Shown here: in pieces, positions 22,548-35,453 of the stretch
Layout: each line of letters begins with the position of its first letter
Position numbering within the stretch: the stretch's first letter is position 1
NCBI GenBank assembly: GCA_033439265.1
Contig: JAVTVX010000012.1
Span: 8,359,001-8,423,000, forward strand
Length of the DNA stretch: 64,000 nt
Reading direction: 5' to 3'
From: Dillenia suffruticosa
Taxonomy: Eukaryota > Streptophyta > Magnoliopsida > Dilleniales > Dilleniaceae
Notes under the pieces: model-generated
Databases searched by the model: none
What the model was told of the DNA's origin: nothing
What the model saw: only the letters and a program-made list of their open reading frames with translations
Translations under genes and position numbers: made by a program

Positions 22548-22699
22548 CCCTCTCGCTTTCTCTCTCACAGTCTCTCCCTCTTGTGATCTCTCTCCCTTCC
22601 GCCTCGCCCTCCTCCGCCACGAGCCACAATCGATCGCACCACACGCCACCGTACAAGACGGCAGTTGCTCCTTCCTCCCGCGAGCCTCCGTGAGCGCAA

Positions 22700-23260
22700 C
22701 CCAGCGCCCTTGCACGCAATCGAGCCACAGCGCACCTCAGTCCGCGAGCGAGCAGGACCCATTCCACGAGCGACCACGAGCCAGGCGAGCAAGCACGAGC
22801 CAGGCGAGCGAGCAGGACCCAGTTCGCTAGCAAGCACGAGCTAGGCCACGCGAGAGCCAGCGCACAAGGGTGCGCGAGCGTAGCGCGCACGAGCACGCAC
22901 TTGCGCACGAGCACGCACAGGCGCATACTAGAGCACGGGCGCGCAGCAGCGCACGCACCAGCGTAGCACACGGGAGCGCACCAGCTCACAAGCCACTGCG
23001 GCCCGCAGGCCCATCAGCCGCAGGCCCGCCAGCCCGCCAGCCCGCAGGTCCATCAGCCAGAGGCCCGCCAACCCGTAGGCCCGCCAACCGCAAGCCCATC
23101 AGCCGCAAGCCCGCCAGCCCATAGGCCCATCTACACGTAGGCCTGCCGGCCCGCTAGCCCACTGGCCTACAGACCGCGAGCCCGCTAGCCAAAGCCCACT
23201 GGCCCGCTAACCCGCGAACCTACGAGTCCGCAATGGCCCGTGACAGCCCACGAACCTCCA
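22700..23260. repeat. GC-rich degenerate arrays in the solo LTR
   Basis: Two blocks. First comes a GCGAGCGAGCAGGACCCA/GCACGAGCACGC-type array (about 22,740-22,980). Then comes a CCCGCAGGCCCATCAGCC/CCCGCCAGCC-type array (about 22,990-23,230) with many imperfect 9-18 bp copies. Base composition contrasts sharply with the AT-rich remainder. Open frames across it are low-complexity. Confidence 0.8.
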
Positions 23261-24294
23261 CACAGGTAACTAATTTAGAGTTTTGATTCTGATCTAAGTG
23301 TTTAGATCTAACAAATAAATCTTGTTTTGATAGGAAATACTACAGACTTTGGAGTGACCGAAAAGACATTCGGACGAAACTCTGCGTTTCGAAAAAACCC
23401 TAGGTGAGGAGATTTCGACTCTAATTGATAAATTGAATGAATCTAGGATTGAATCTAAGATAAAAGGTTCTGTATATGTTTAGAGTGCAAGTAGAATGCG
23501 AATAGAATACAATTTCTGAAATGATTATATGTAATTTTGAAGGTTAAGTATAGAATGTTACAGAAACTAGATGGTCTGATACGAAAGAAGCATGTTATAG
23601 AATCATAAAATCATGTCGAGTGAATTCGAATAGTTTCCCTTAGAGTTAAACTTTGAAATATGCATGAAAGTATCTGGGTTGTAGGGTTGGAATGAAATGA
23701 GCCATAAAGTGGAGGATATTGTACATTTCATATCTTTCTTAGATTGTTTTGAGTAGTTAATTGGTAAAATGGTATATAGGACGAAGAGTAGCTTAAAAAT
23801 GGTGATCAGAGCTTAGAGATGGTTGAAATCATTTTCATTATAAGTTATTTTGCATATAGACAATCTAAATACGATTTCAGTATTATGAAAATAGATAAAC
23901 CCTAAAGATGTTTGAGAAATTGATATTAAATTTTGATGATCTGATTAAGTTGATCATTTTGGAGACTCGAGAAATCAGATTGAATTTGTTTTGAAAATAG
24001 GGAGTGACCATACTCCCTAGAACTATGAGTGGGATTTTGATATTCGCTATTGATTGAAAATCATGTTTCAAAAATACTTTTTAAATGACATGTTTCTGCA
24101 AAATATATGATTGTTAGAATTTTTGAATATTTTATGAAATGTTTTGTGATATTTGGAGTGTCTTAATTTCTGACTTTATTGATATGCATCCATGAGTTTT
24201 GATAACTGAATATTGTGCCACATTTTCGACATATTGATATGTTTTAATGTTTTCACTGTATTGGTACATGGTTTTAAATGGATTTACTTATATA

Positions 24295-24400
24295 TTTGGG
24301 CTGTATGCCCGACCGACGTTATGATATGATGCATGGGGCTATATGCCCGGACGATATGCATGGGGCTACGTGCCCGACCGATATGATATTGTGATATGCT
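24295..24400. repeat. Short tandem repeat in the solo LTR
   Basis: Three copies of a roughly 35 bp unit built round GGGCTATATGCCCG, each with an internal GGGC...GCCC inverted pair. Confidence 0.7.
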
Positions 24401-25562
24401 TCCTATAGCATCCGTAGCTACGAAGGACATCTAGTAGAGGCACCCCTTGTGTCCGGATACGTTTCAACCGGAGGTATCCGCCAGATCGTCATGTGTATGG
24501 GTGTCCCAGGTTGACCATCATCAGAGAGGACGTTGAGTACGGCTCCGTCTAGCACCAAGCGGGGGCACCATACACGGCCGATAAGTTATATGTACGTTAT
24601 TATTATTTACAGGCTAATTGAAGTAGCATGTGGCCAATATTGGGGTAGAGAGCCATTATTTAATACTTTCATTTGGAAAAACCCCCAATGCGCCGTCCTT
24701 GGTCGAGGTAGACCATTGCCGGGGTTGTTTGATTTGGCCGACTCTTTATGAATTAATTTCCACATAGGATGCATATGTTATTTTCAAATGTGTACATGAT
24801 GACATCTGATTTGTTGAAACAACACGTTATTTTTCCCACACTTGATATTGTGTTTCATGCTTTGACACTCTAAGTTCACCCTCAATATTGATAGTAGGAT
24901 ATCAATTCTCTTACTTACTGAATATCCTACCATAGATACTCACCCCTCACTTTATTTCCCACAGGATTAGTGTTGGACCGAGGAGGTATTGTTGGGTTTG
25001 TATAATTGTGACTCGAACATGATATCACTGGGCTTGGGTATGGATATTTTCATCTCTTTTGTTACGATGATTGGTGATATTGTTATGTATTGGAGATTTT
25101 AGTTTGACCAATATATTTATCTAATTTTTTTATGGGATAACTGTATAAATTATGGACATTTATTCGTGAAACCCTCGTATTGATTTATTTCATTGCATTG
25201 AGACATTTGTAAATATTTAAAAATAACTTGGGAATTTATTTTATATATACGTAGAATTTAGGTCCGCTCGATGTGGCGACAGCTCATACTCTAATTGGGC
25301 ATGACAGTAGAGGTCTGTGGATAGATCTGTTAGAAAATTTTATAGTCTTGCGTTGTTCTGAATGTTGGCTGTGGCAGTGATTGATTTTGAAGAGGTCGGG
25401 ATGGCCATTTGTTTATTTTACAAGATGAATATGAATATACAAGTCAAATTGTACTTGGGAGACTTTCGAAATATGAGGAGATTCTGTCCGATTTTTTGTA
25501 AAAATACAACCAGTGTCCAGGGTAACGGGCGGCTACTCACGACCCCAGTTTGGGGCGTGACA

Positions 25563-26250
25563 TAACCAACACGCATGTAATCGTCTATAAAAATAATAAA
25601 ATACATGGCTCTATTTCAGACTCTCACATTCATAGGTCCACAAATATCATAGCGGATCAACTGTAATATAGTCTCATCTCTCATTACCTTTCCAAACAGC
25701 TTCCTCGTTGCTTTGCCGACTAGGTAAAAGTCACATTGGGGCAACTCAACCGTAGTTAGCAGACCCAACAGATCATTTGCAGCTAACCGATTCATCATCT
25801 CTTACCCTATATGGCCAAGTCTACTATACCAAATAGAAATATCATCAACTACGCTATCAAGTATAAAGGTAATACGGGATAAATGAGAAATATCATTAAA
25901 GGAAACCACATCTAATGCATATAGTTCATCTTGGACTAAACCAATACATATCAAAGACTGTCATATGAAATAGAAACTCTTGAGTTTCCCAATGAAACAG
26001 AATATCTTAAGCGGTCAAGACAAAATACAAATACAAATTCCGCCGAATCTTGGGAACATACAAAACATTATGTAATTAAGGATTTGGTTATTTTGCAGCA
26101 CCAGCTTGCATATACCAATCCCTCTTACACCCACAAATGTTCTGTTCCCCACATACAGTCTCCTCGCATGGGGACTCAATCGACGGAACTCTACGTACAT
26201 GTTTCTATTGTGAGCTACATGATCGGTGGCTCCTGAATCTACAATCTATA
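25563..26250 (-). pseudogene. Copia 2 integrase, N-terminal part
   Basis: On the minus strand, 25,563-25,606 reads YFIIFIDDYMR, matching copia integrase YFITFIDDYSR. The stretch 25,616-25,798 reads MNRLAANDLLG, CDFYLVGKATRKLF and DICGPMNVR, the GAG-pre-integrase zinc region and the start of the integrase core. The same words recur in element 3 (32,780-32,977) and near 63,700-63,950. Protease should lie within the rest. Several breaks. Confidence 0.8.
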
Positions 26251-26299
26251 AAGAAAATGAGTCAGTGAATAGCACAGTAAATAAACAAAACTCAGACCA

Positions 26300-27170
26300 T
26301 ATAAAGAAAAATGACATACCTTCCACTTGCCACACTAGCGAGCAAAATGGTCAATCTTGCCATATACGTAGTACTTGATTTTTGCTCTTATCGAGTTTAT
26401 TCTTCCTACGCTTTTATTCTTTGTCATCAGTCTTGACAGATGGATTCTTCTTGTCTTGACTTCTGGTCTTCTAGTCATGCTTATGTCATTTGCGATTGGT
26501 ACTCTGAGAGCCCTTACTCGACTCCACCATATAAACATGACCCAAAACAGACTTAGCCACCTCCTGGCACTCCTCCTCAAGCTCACAGTGCCTACTCATA
26601 TCCATTAAAGTACAAATACTCTTAGTGTGTGTAAGGTAGGTCTTAACAACCTCCCAAGAGACAGGTAGAGATTAGATCACTCTCAATATCTGAAACTCAT
26701 CGAATAGTGACTCCCTCATATTCTTTAAAAAGGCGATTATACTCGACATATGCATGAAATGTTATTTCATGCTATGATCAAGGCTTTACTTATAGGTAAT
26801 AAACCTATAGTTTATTATTCTCAATTTAGGAGCTAACGGAGAACCAAAATTCTCTTTAAGAGTATGCCAAACTGATATCGTAGTAGAATACTACTCATAA
26901 ACTGGGATCATATCGTCATGCATACTACTCAGAAGAATTGCCCTAAGCTGGCCATTCTTTCTTTTTCATACACGAAGTGCCTCCTGATCCCATCTCACCT
27001 GAGATTTGGTATACTCCCCGAACTCCTTCATCTCATGCTATAGAACCCCTGCAAGTTCTTGTTCCTCGAAAACAAACTAAACCTTCTGGTACCAAATCTC
27101 ATAATTGTTACCGTTTAGTTTGTATTCTTTCACAAGATCAAATACAATAGTATTTGTTGCAGCCATTATC
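26300..27170 (-). pseudogene. Copia 2 gag
   Basis: A zinc-knuckle-like stretch (Y-Y-V-Y-G-K-x-D-H-F-A) lies near 26,335-26,385 on the minus strand, with gag-like sequence up to about 27,170. It corresponds to 33,400-34,170 in element 3. Gag forms the particle in live elements. Decayed. Confidence 0.6.
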
Positions 27171-28325
27171 TCTATTACATAGAAAACAAAGATGTTAGTG
27201 ACGTTTAATACTTATTTTCACAATTTTATGTGCCTTACGAATCGATAAATCTTAAATGATTCAAGTATAGACCCCAAAATGAATGTATAAGTCAATGGAC
27301 ACCCATTATATATTACAACTCGAGATCGAATCTTATCATCCAAATTTAGATTCAAAGTACAAAAACCCACAAACAGTCGCATATATGGACATGAGACTTT
27401 CAGAAAATTGAAAAAATCCAATCCAGGATAACCCGACGCGCCTCCTGGAGTCCCACTCACCGCTACGCGCCGGCAGCATGTTGCCACGCACCTCTACGCG
27501 CCGGCAACAGTCTGGTGCACGTGCTAGATGCTCGATGTCTCTCTCATGTGCGCTCACGCACCTAACCAGCGTCCCCTGGGTTACAAACCAAGTCGGGATG
27601 CAAGTCGGACATGGATCTGGGTCAGAACTGACCCGGACCCTTCGACCTTGTTCACGCGCCTCAGCACGTGTGAACATCATGCTCCTATCCCCACTTGCCT
27701 AACACGCCTCTACACACATGTTAGTCATGCACCCATAGGTCTGGGGCAGTTCTTCCTCGCCCAATGGGCATGCAACCAGTCCACGCAACCCAACTACCAG
27801 AAACTACTTTTTCAGCCATTTTTTTATGACGATCTCATCGATAAAATAAAATTGGACTTCCCTAAGTCATCTTTAAGTTGATTTTTGAGAGATTCAATCC
27901 CTAATCTCGATGAATCAAGTGTTCAAAGTTTTGGCTCTTCGCGGCCGTATCGAAAAATCCCGTTTCTGACGACAACAATATGTAATATATATACCAAAAT
28001 GTAAATCAGACTATGAGAAACACATATATATATCAATTTAAAAGGACAATTTGTCTTCTAAGGGGACAAATCTAGAGTTTTAAGTTTCAGATACCATTAA
28101 GAATCGAAAACTTTGACCTCATATTTTATAATCTTAACATACTCGAAAAATTATGAAAAAAATTATTTTCATGATCTACATATCATGGATAATATCGTGA
28201 TATAATTGGATTCATGAAACTTATTCGTGATCTGAATTCCAAATTTTTTTACCCAACATTTTTTATACCCAAAAAATTCCAAAAAAATTTATTTTTATTA
28301 AATTTAACGATCTTTCTAATACTAG
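27171..28325 (-). other. Copia 2 leader, partly GC-rich
   Basis: Untranslated leader between the primer site and gag. The stretch 27,430-27,730 is GC-rich with ACGCGCC and CTACGCGCCGGCA words, as in element 3 (34,440-34,930). A decayed tRNA-Met-type primer site (minus-strand CTAGTATTAGA) adjoins 28,326. Confidence 0.6.
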
Positions 28326-28528
28326 TATTAGATTTAATTATTACAAACGGAAGCATAGTAATTTTTTTGAAATAATTAAAATATTAAGTTTTCGGGTATA
28401 ATTTAGTGAATAAATACCGATAAACAGGGAAATTGAGGATAATAGATTAATTACCCATTATCCCTTAATTTAAAATTTAAATTTAAACAAATTTCATAAA
28501 TGCCCCTAGGTGGGCATATTTACCTACA
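28326..28528 (-). repeat. Copia 2 5' LTR (shortened)
   Basis: 203 bp sharing both ends with 18,330-18,832 (TATTAGATTTAATTAT... to ...TACCTACA). It is followed by target copy GAAGG. Confidence 0.8.
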
Positions 28529-28974
28529 GAAGGGAAATATGTAAGAGCTGTGCCAGCCAAATGGGCTGATAATCCATTACCTCTTTTTTAGCCAGAAGCA
28601 CAAGAAGCTTGTTATATTGTTCAGGTGTCAACTGGGTAGCTAGAGTAGAAGTAGTGAAAGTGGATGATGGTGGCCCTAAGTTCTTCACCTGCTTATTTAG
28701 AAAGCCATGGGTCTGGTAGCAAGTAGCAAGCGTATGACCATACTTATTACAATGTTCACAAAAAGAACGTTGGAGCTTTCTAGAAGGCCGAGATAGTGGT
28801 TTAGATGCCTAAAGTGCTGCCGAATCGAAAGTAGGAATTGTTTGATTATGATTCTCCTATTGTTTTTCTTCTTGACATACTAAGTTATAAATACAATGAA
28901 TGGAAGGGAACGGTTCCATGCATTAAGAGAATTTGGCTACGAATAGCTGAAAAACAATCATGGAGTACTTGAAA
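28529..28974 (-). pseudogene. Copia A gag C-terminal half with zinc knuckle
   Basis: On the minus strand a CCHC knuckle C-E-H-C-N-K-Y-G-H-T-L-A-T-C is followed by YQTHGFLNKQVK and QLTPEQYNKLLVLLAK, typical of plant copia Gag. In live elements the knuckle binds RNA. It lies between the edges of copia 2 and copia 3, so both inserted into this one gag region. Confidence 0.8.
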
Positions 28975-29456
28975 TGTTGGATTTAATCGCGTATGCGGAA
29001 GCGTGAATTAAATAGATCGGAATTTTCGGGATAAATACCTCTATTGGGCGGTCTCCAAAAGCCACCGTGTCGCGATGTCCCTCGAACGGATAGCACAGTC
29101 GGATGGTGATCACGCAATCGAACCACCACCTCAAATCCACGACGCCTCAAGCCTCGTGTCCGGTGAATCATCTGACGATGGGAGATTTTCCTACGCGAAA
29201 ATCTCCATCCCTCTCTCTATTCTCTCTCTAGAGAAGTGTGCGAAACCCTAGCCTCCATAGTTGCCTCCCATGGATGCTCTCCACACACAAGGTAGGAATA
29301 ATTCTTTCTCAATTGAATCAAAAAGAATAATGGCCATTAGGGTTAAGATTTGGGAGTTATCAAATAATATTGGTTAATATTGGTAAGTAATAATGGGAGT
29401 TACCCCATTATCTCATTCTTACCAAATTGCCCCACAATGGGCATAAATAACCTACA
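28975..29456 (-). repeat. Copia 3 3' LTR
   Basis: 482 bp, TGTTGGATTTAATCGCG to AATAACCTACA, nearly identical to 35,454-35,935. Confidence 0.92.
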
Positions 29457-30600
29457 TCTCCCACTTGCACATGAGGGCCTTTCACTTCCGTCAATCACAA
29501 GATCGCAACTCATGCGATCTATCATATCACCCTACTGGACTTTCATACTGGATTGGGCGTCGTGCGACCGGCGAGTACACCTGCAAGCAAAGACTTCTCG
29601 ATACACCTGTTAGGATGATCGAGTAGTCACTGTTAGTATAAAAATAACTCGCTATACCCCAGACTCAATGCATTTATATCCATCGAGCCACTTTCCTCAT
29701 CGAAAGTGATCCCCAATCAATTTGCTCGACTATGTATTCATTATTATGTTTGAATCCCAACATGGATTAACACAATAGGTCGACCTATGAATACATAACA
29801 ATGATGTAATGACTATTGGCCTTCCTTTTCCCAAACTCGAATCTATCGGTCTCAATTCAGCTGCTTTCCTAGACCTGCCCCTTAGACCTCAATTTATCTT
29901 CCGGGCCATAGGTAAACAGACTAAAGTAGCAACACTGAACCAAAACTTCTAGAGACGGCCGAAAGTAATAAGGGCATAAGAGATCCCACCCAATGGATCT
30001 CAGGTCTCACACAGTGGGAACGGGGATCAAGATCAAACTATCGTCTCAAATAATAGCTCCCACTGTCTCATGGTCGTCTCATCACACGTGGTATGAAACA
30101 CGTGCCACAGTGTTATTCCCCCATCTCTCAAAGGGCATATGTCAGATTTCTCTAACACTGTACAGGTACGGGACTCAGTCTACACATAAGACTTTACCCA
30201 GAGATCTCAGAGAGAGCAACTCAGAGACAATATCACAAATCGCAGGTGATATCTGAGATCTCAAACTGGCTACTTACAGACAACATGGATGTGGGTATTT
30301 CCATGTCGGTCATATCACATATGACCTCATCCTGAACACATATCAGGGCGACTTATGTTCTAGTAGGGCTACTCTCAAAGCCTCTTACGACTAGAATCCG
30401 TCTCATCTCCGCTCACTCAGAGTCGGAGGTGGTCACTCGTGTGAGAGAGTCGACCATGCCTGCCTGACACATCTTTTAATCACAAGATCACAATATATGA
30501 CAACAAATGATGCATGAAATAAATATGTGACTCAATTCTGCATACATGTCATATATTAAAATAAGCATCTAAAACAGTATATAAGGAGAAATGTTAAAGT
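29457..30600 (-). other. Copia 3 3' untranslated region
   Basis: Non-coding; shared with copia 2 (18,833-20,100). It includes the CACTTTCCTCATCGAAAGTG near-palindrome. Confidence 0.65.
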
Positions 30601-32110
30601 ATACTAAACCCAATGATTCCTTATCTCACAAAGGAATCTCTCACAATGGGTTTTCTGAAGAGATCAGCTCTCATGCTGAGGTGTACTTAGATGTCACAAT
30701 ATCCTTCTCGGTAATTTCTCTCACAAAGTGGTTTTCGGTATCAATGTGTTTGGCTTTGCTATTACACTTAGGGTCTCAATTGTTGACAGTGTCGGTCTGA
30801 TTATCACAATAATCATCACTGACCTCCCACTATCCGTCACAATCCCTAAGTCTTCCAAAAGATTTCTGAAGCCAACCATTCTCATGAACTGCAATTGAGC
30901 ACACTACAAGCTCAGTCTCTATCGTAAATAGAGATATACAAGTTCTCTTCTTACTGCTCTAAGAAGATAAAACCTTTCGCGTTTATTCAGATCACTACTC
31001 CCAGTCAGTATCTGAATCTCAACCACAAAACGCAAATCACCTCATCCGTAACACATGGAGAGCTCTGCAGTTCAAATGAGATATTTCGGAATCCTTTTTC
31101 ACTGCTCTACAGTGATCCCTTCCAGGATTCTATTAATACCTACTCACCAGATTAACCATAAAATAAATGTCTGGTCATGTATGCCTCATCGCATACATCA
31201 AATTGTATATCACACGTGTATATCTCATCGCATACACTAGAAATGTATTTTGCACTAGAGTAAGGGATTCTACTCATCTCCCTTATTTCTTTATAAATTC
31301 TAGAGCATGTGTCAAGATTCAAGTCTTTTTATCTTTAGCGATTAGAGTATCTTTTAGGTTGTCATCGCTCTTCTCGAAATGCTTAAGAATCTACCTGATG
31401 TAAAACTTTTGTTAAAGAGTCAACACCATTCTTAAGTGATCCCTATGGATCCAAAATCTGATAATGAACTAAAACCTCTTAACCATGTTACAATGGTCAT
31501 TGGATACTCTTTGTTGTTCCCAGCCAACAGAATGTCACCTACATATGCGAACATGCTCGTAAAGGAGTCATCGGGACGTATCTGATATATGCAATGATCC
31601 TACTCGATCGTTACAAAACCATAAGATATCACCTTCTCGTGAAATCTCAAGCGCCGCTGTCTAGATGATAGCTTAAGGTCGTATTTTGATTTCTAAAATC
31701 AATAGATCTTATCCACCTGATCTACTAGAACGAACCCAGAGGGATGCTCCATGTAGATCGCCTCATCTAGACTTCCACTACGAAAGCGGTCTTTACGTCC
31801 TTGTGATGTGACTCCTTGATCTATGTTAATGACAATCGCTCTAAAATAAACGGATCGAGATAAATTGGACTATGACTCCTCGATAGTCCACCCCTCAGTC
31901 TAAGTGTAACCATTGATTACTAGACGGGTTCTTTATCTCTTCATCAATCCGTTGACCTTTATCTTGACTTTGAGAACCTACTTGTTCCCAATAGTTCTTC
32001 CGCCCTTAGGCTAATCAACTAGATCCCAGACCCCGTTGATTCTCATCAATTCCTTCTCTTCATTTATGGCCTTCATTAAACGGCATTTTGCATCCTCTCG
32101 AGAGCCTCTC
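30601..32110 (-). pseudogene. Copia 3 RNase H and RT
   Basis: The position and homology to 20,101-21,400 of copia 2 identify this as RT/RNase H. Only short pieces of the protein can still be read. Many breaks. Confidence 0.6.
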
Positions 32111-33000
32111 GGACCATTTTAGATTTCTCATCATCCTCTAGAGTCGCAACGAGGGTCTCACCCTCAATCGAGAAAACAATGTTTAAATACGCATTCTCGA
32201 CACTCTTAAGAGGAGAGAAAAATCTTTACCTCTTGATGGATCGCTCCCACTGAGATCAAGATCCGTAGTGGATTCTTATATCCCGCCGCTGGGCTCCCCG
32301 AGCCACTAGGCTCATCCATCGCATAAAGGGTAGGGTCCAAATTGATTTCTCCTCTCTTAGGGAAATCATTCTCAAGAAATATGGTATTACGAGACTCAAT
32401 CTCGATTATAGTGTCGTCCGTATTCGCCTATGAACACGTATTTTCTCGCGGGTCTAACTCACCGTGTGAATGCGAGAAATCGTGGCACAACCCCATAACA
32501 TCAAGTGGCTAAGGTTAGGCTGCCTCCCTGTCCAAAGCTCAAATGGGGAACTGACTACTAGTCAGTAGTCTCGTAATACTCTTATCGAAACAGAGTCCCA
32601 TGTGTAGTTTAGACGAATACTTGCGTCCTCGCTCGGTTCTTGAAAGTCTGTACTCTCAAATCTAACTGATTCTCAATCTCGCTTATGAACCTCCTGAAGC
32701 AGTCTAATGCCTCAGACTTGTGCGAGATCAGATAGATGAACCGAAACACACGTAAACATCTATAATAATCTACACAACTCCATTTCCGGCTCTCATGCTC
32801 ATAAGACCACAATAAAAAGAAGGAAGGCACAAAAGTTAACCGCAATGGAGTCCCAGCTCTCATTGCATCGCCAAATGGTTTTCTCGTCATTTTGCTGACT
32901 AGACAAAACTCACATACGGGTAACTCGAATCTGGTCAGCGGGTCCAACAAACCTCTCGCTACTAACCGATTCATCATCTCTTACCCCATGTGTCTAAGTC
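32111..33000 (-). pseudogene. Copia 3 integrase
   Basis: On the minus strand: MNRLVARGLLDPL, CEFCLVSKMTRKPFG, then YLISHKSEALDCFRRFISEI, matching the copia GAG-pre-integrase and integrase core. Homologous to the integrase of copia 2 and to 63,600-63,990. Confidence 0.75.
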
Positions 33001-33399
33001 TATTAACGACAAGAAACCATTAGAAGGAGTAGCACCCAGTGCATACATTCCATCATGGATTAAAACCAGAATAATTCAGAAAATTGTCGTATTAAAAACA
33101 ATGGAATAATTTCACGCATATCGTAGTCAATTTTAGACAAGGTACAAATTTGTAGATCCGTCAAATACCTACAATATTGAGGACGTCATAGCAAGTGTCG
33201 TTCCCTCTGACAACGACAAATGCTCTGTCCTTAACGTAAATCCTCTAAGCTTAAGGATTTACCTGACGGAACTATATCTACGCACTCCTGTCTCGAGTTA
33301 CGTGGTCGGTTGCTCCTGATTTCAAAGGAGAGAAATCAGTGAGTATTATAGTGAATGAGACAAATCTCAAACCACGTAAAGAAAAAAAGAATATTAATT

Positions 33400-34180
33400 T
33401 CTGCTCGTCACACTCACGAGCGAAATGACCAAATCTACCTCAAACGTAGCAATTTACTTTGGTCTAATCAAATTCCTTCTTCTTGCGTTCTTGTACCTCG
33501 TTGTCGGTTTTGTCGGATGATTTTTATTACCTAGATCTCGAGTCTCGTTCGCTAGGCTTAGGGCCGGGGAAGTCCTTACTTGACTCCTCTGATTAAGCAT
33601 GACTCGAGTGTGGCCTACTCGCCTCTAGGTGCTCTTCATCGAGCTCACAATATGTACTCACGTCAACGAAAGTACGAATACTTTCGTCAAATGTGAGATA
33701 GGATTTCACGGTTTCCCATGAATTAGGTAAAAACTGGATCACATCCAGAACCTAAATTCCATCCGAAATTTACTCGTCCGTTTATATTAACTCGGTGATC
33801 ATACTCGACATTTGTTTCATTGTATGATTAACCCTTTTCTTCTGCATCCTCACATAGGAGCCGAAGAGAGCAACACTATACTCTTTTGGGACGAATCGAA
33901 CCGACGTGTTCATAAAATATGACTCGAAAAACGAGACTAAGTCATCGTATATGCCACTGTTAAGCGTTGCCCTAACTTGGCAAATCTTTTGTCCCATACA
34001 CGATAGATCTCTTTATCTCGTATATTCTGAGGCGCGGTACCCACCCTGGGGCCCATCATCTCTTGCCTCAGATTCCCGTTAGATTTTTGTCTCTCGAGAA
34101 TAAACCGAATCTACTGATAAAATCGCGCAGATCATATCATTCAGTTTACTCTCCTTGCAAAAATTTACAAAAAATTTAAT
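33400..34180 (-). pseudogene. Copia 3 gag
   Basis: The zinc-knuckle stretch ending GRFGHFARECDEQK is near 33,400-33,465 on the minus strand. Upstream gag sequence includes YDDLVSFFESYFMN at about 33,930-33,970. Broken. Confidence 0.65.
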
Positions 34181-35440
34181 ACGACAGTTCTCAACGCATT
34201 AAGAGAGACATTTGTGACTTGGAAATGCTTATTATCACATTTTTGTACGCCCTACGAATCATCAAGACCAAAATGACTTGAGTACGACCCCAAAGCGAGC
34301 GTATGAGTCAACGGACACCATACACCACAACTTGGAATCGCATCTCACCATTTGGATTGCGATTCGGCACACAAAAACCCACAAAAAGTCACATTTATGG
34401 ATATAGGACCCCCAAAAAAATTGAAAAAATTCAATTTTTAGCGACTTTACGCGCCGCCCGAGGCCCACACGCGCCGCCGCTCGCCGGCGGTGTGATCCAC
34501 GCGCCGCCGCACGCCTCCACGCGTCGGCGGTGAGCCTCCACGCGCTGCCACGCGCCTTCACGCGCTGGCAGCAGTCTGGCTCATGCGCCAGACGCGCTGC
34601 CACGCGCCTGGGGCGGCGTGGCTCACGCGCACCCAGTCGCGGCGCGCGGCTCACGCGCCTTCACGCGCTGAGCCGCGTTGAGCCGGGGTAAGATCGGGTC
34701 GGTCAACGGTCAGGGTTGACCCGTTGACCCGATCAACGGTCCGACCCGACCCGGTCGGGTCGGTTGCGGGTCGGTGCCGGGTCAGGGTCCGACCCGACCG
34801 CTGACCCAGCCTGTTCACGCGCCTGTGTGGCGCGTGTACTACACGCGCCAGTCAGACGCGTCTTCTGGCGCGTGTGTGTCACGCGTCCGCGGGTCTGGGT
34901 CGGGTCTTCTTCGCCCGACGGGTCCTGCAAAGGGTTTTTCGACCCGTTTTCTGGAAAACACCAATCCGGCTGTTTTTTCTTGCATTTTTCGACTGGGAAA
35001 AATTTGTGGGCATCCTCCAAACATCCTACACTCGATTTTAGGAGGATTCAAGCCCAAAAATGATGGGATTCAACCACCCCAGTCGCGGCCCTCCGCGGCC
35101 ACTCGGAAATCCCAGTTTCCGGCACCCAAATCACACAATAAAATATATAAAACCATAGATCTAGATGCAAGGAACTCATTTATATTATTTTCATGCATCG
35201 ATCCGCCCTCTAAAGCCATAGATCTAGGGTTTTTATGTCCGTACGGTCGCAAACTTTGACCGGACATTTCATGGCCCAAACATGCTCGGAAAATTAAATA
35301 AAAAATATATTTGTAATCTCTGGGCCATGGGTATTCTTGTAGTGTTCTCGGATTCACGAAACTCATCCGTGATCCGAACCCCAAAATTTTAAAAAACCCC
35401 AAAAATAATTCCGAAAATTATTAAATTAAATCCAACGACC
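34181..35440 (-). other. Copia 3 GC-rich leader
   Basis: About 1.25 kb between the primer site and gag. From 34,440 to 34,930 it is very GC-rich, with many CACGCGCC, CGCGCTG and GACCCG words in both orientations, for instance paired GGTCAACGG/CCGTTGACC near 34,700-34,740. Open frames here are compositional artefacts. Confidence 0.7.
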
Positions 35441-35453
35441 GCTCTGATACCAA

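Larger units (their letters stand above)
22215..25562 (+). mobile_element. Tekay-type solo LTR inserted in copia 2 integrase
   Basis: It begins TGTAACACC and ends TTTGGGGCGTGACA, with no internal pol. It is flanked by copia integrase sequence on both sides. The 5 bp flanks are TAACA and TAACC (4 of 5 identical), compatible with a decayed target duplication. The right half is homologous to the Tekay LTR at 743-4,991 (for example 24,390-24,760). The left part carries a (CT)n run, a (CTT)n run and GC-rich arrays. A solo LTR forms by recombination between the two LTRs of one element. Confidence 0.8.
18330..28528 (-). mobile_element. Ty1/copia element 2, inserted in element A
   Basis: The LTRs are 18,330-18,832 (3' LTR) and 28,326-28,528 (5' LTR, shorter than its partner). 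The perfect 5 bp duplication GAAGG is at 18,325-18,329 and 28,529-28,533. A degenerate tRNA-Met-type primer site lies just left of 28,326, and a purine tract lies just right of 18,832 (minus strand AAATGAGAGA). Domains in minus-strand order: GC-rich leader, gag with zinc knuckle, integrase, RT, RNase H, then about 1.2 kb of 3' untranslated sequence. A Tekay-type solo LTR (22,215-25,562) interrupts the integrase. Same family as element 3. Clearly broken, many breaks, older than element 3. Confidence 0.85.

Noticed and set aside
22260-22989. Long overlapping open frames rich in Ser/Leu, Glu or Arg
   Set aside because: They are products of the (CT)n, (CTT)n and GC-rich arrays in the solo LTR, with no domain or family resemblance.
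34262-35259. Open frames of 95-160 codons in the GC-rich block
   Set aside because: They lie in the copia 3 leader. High GC removes stop codons in all frames, and no motif is recognisable.
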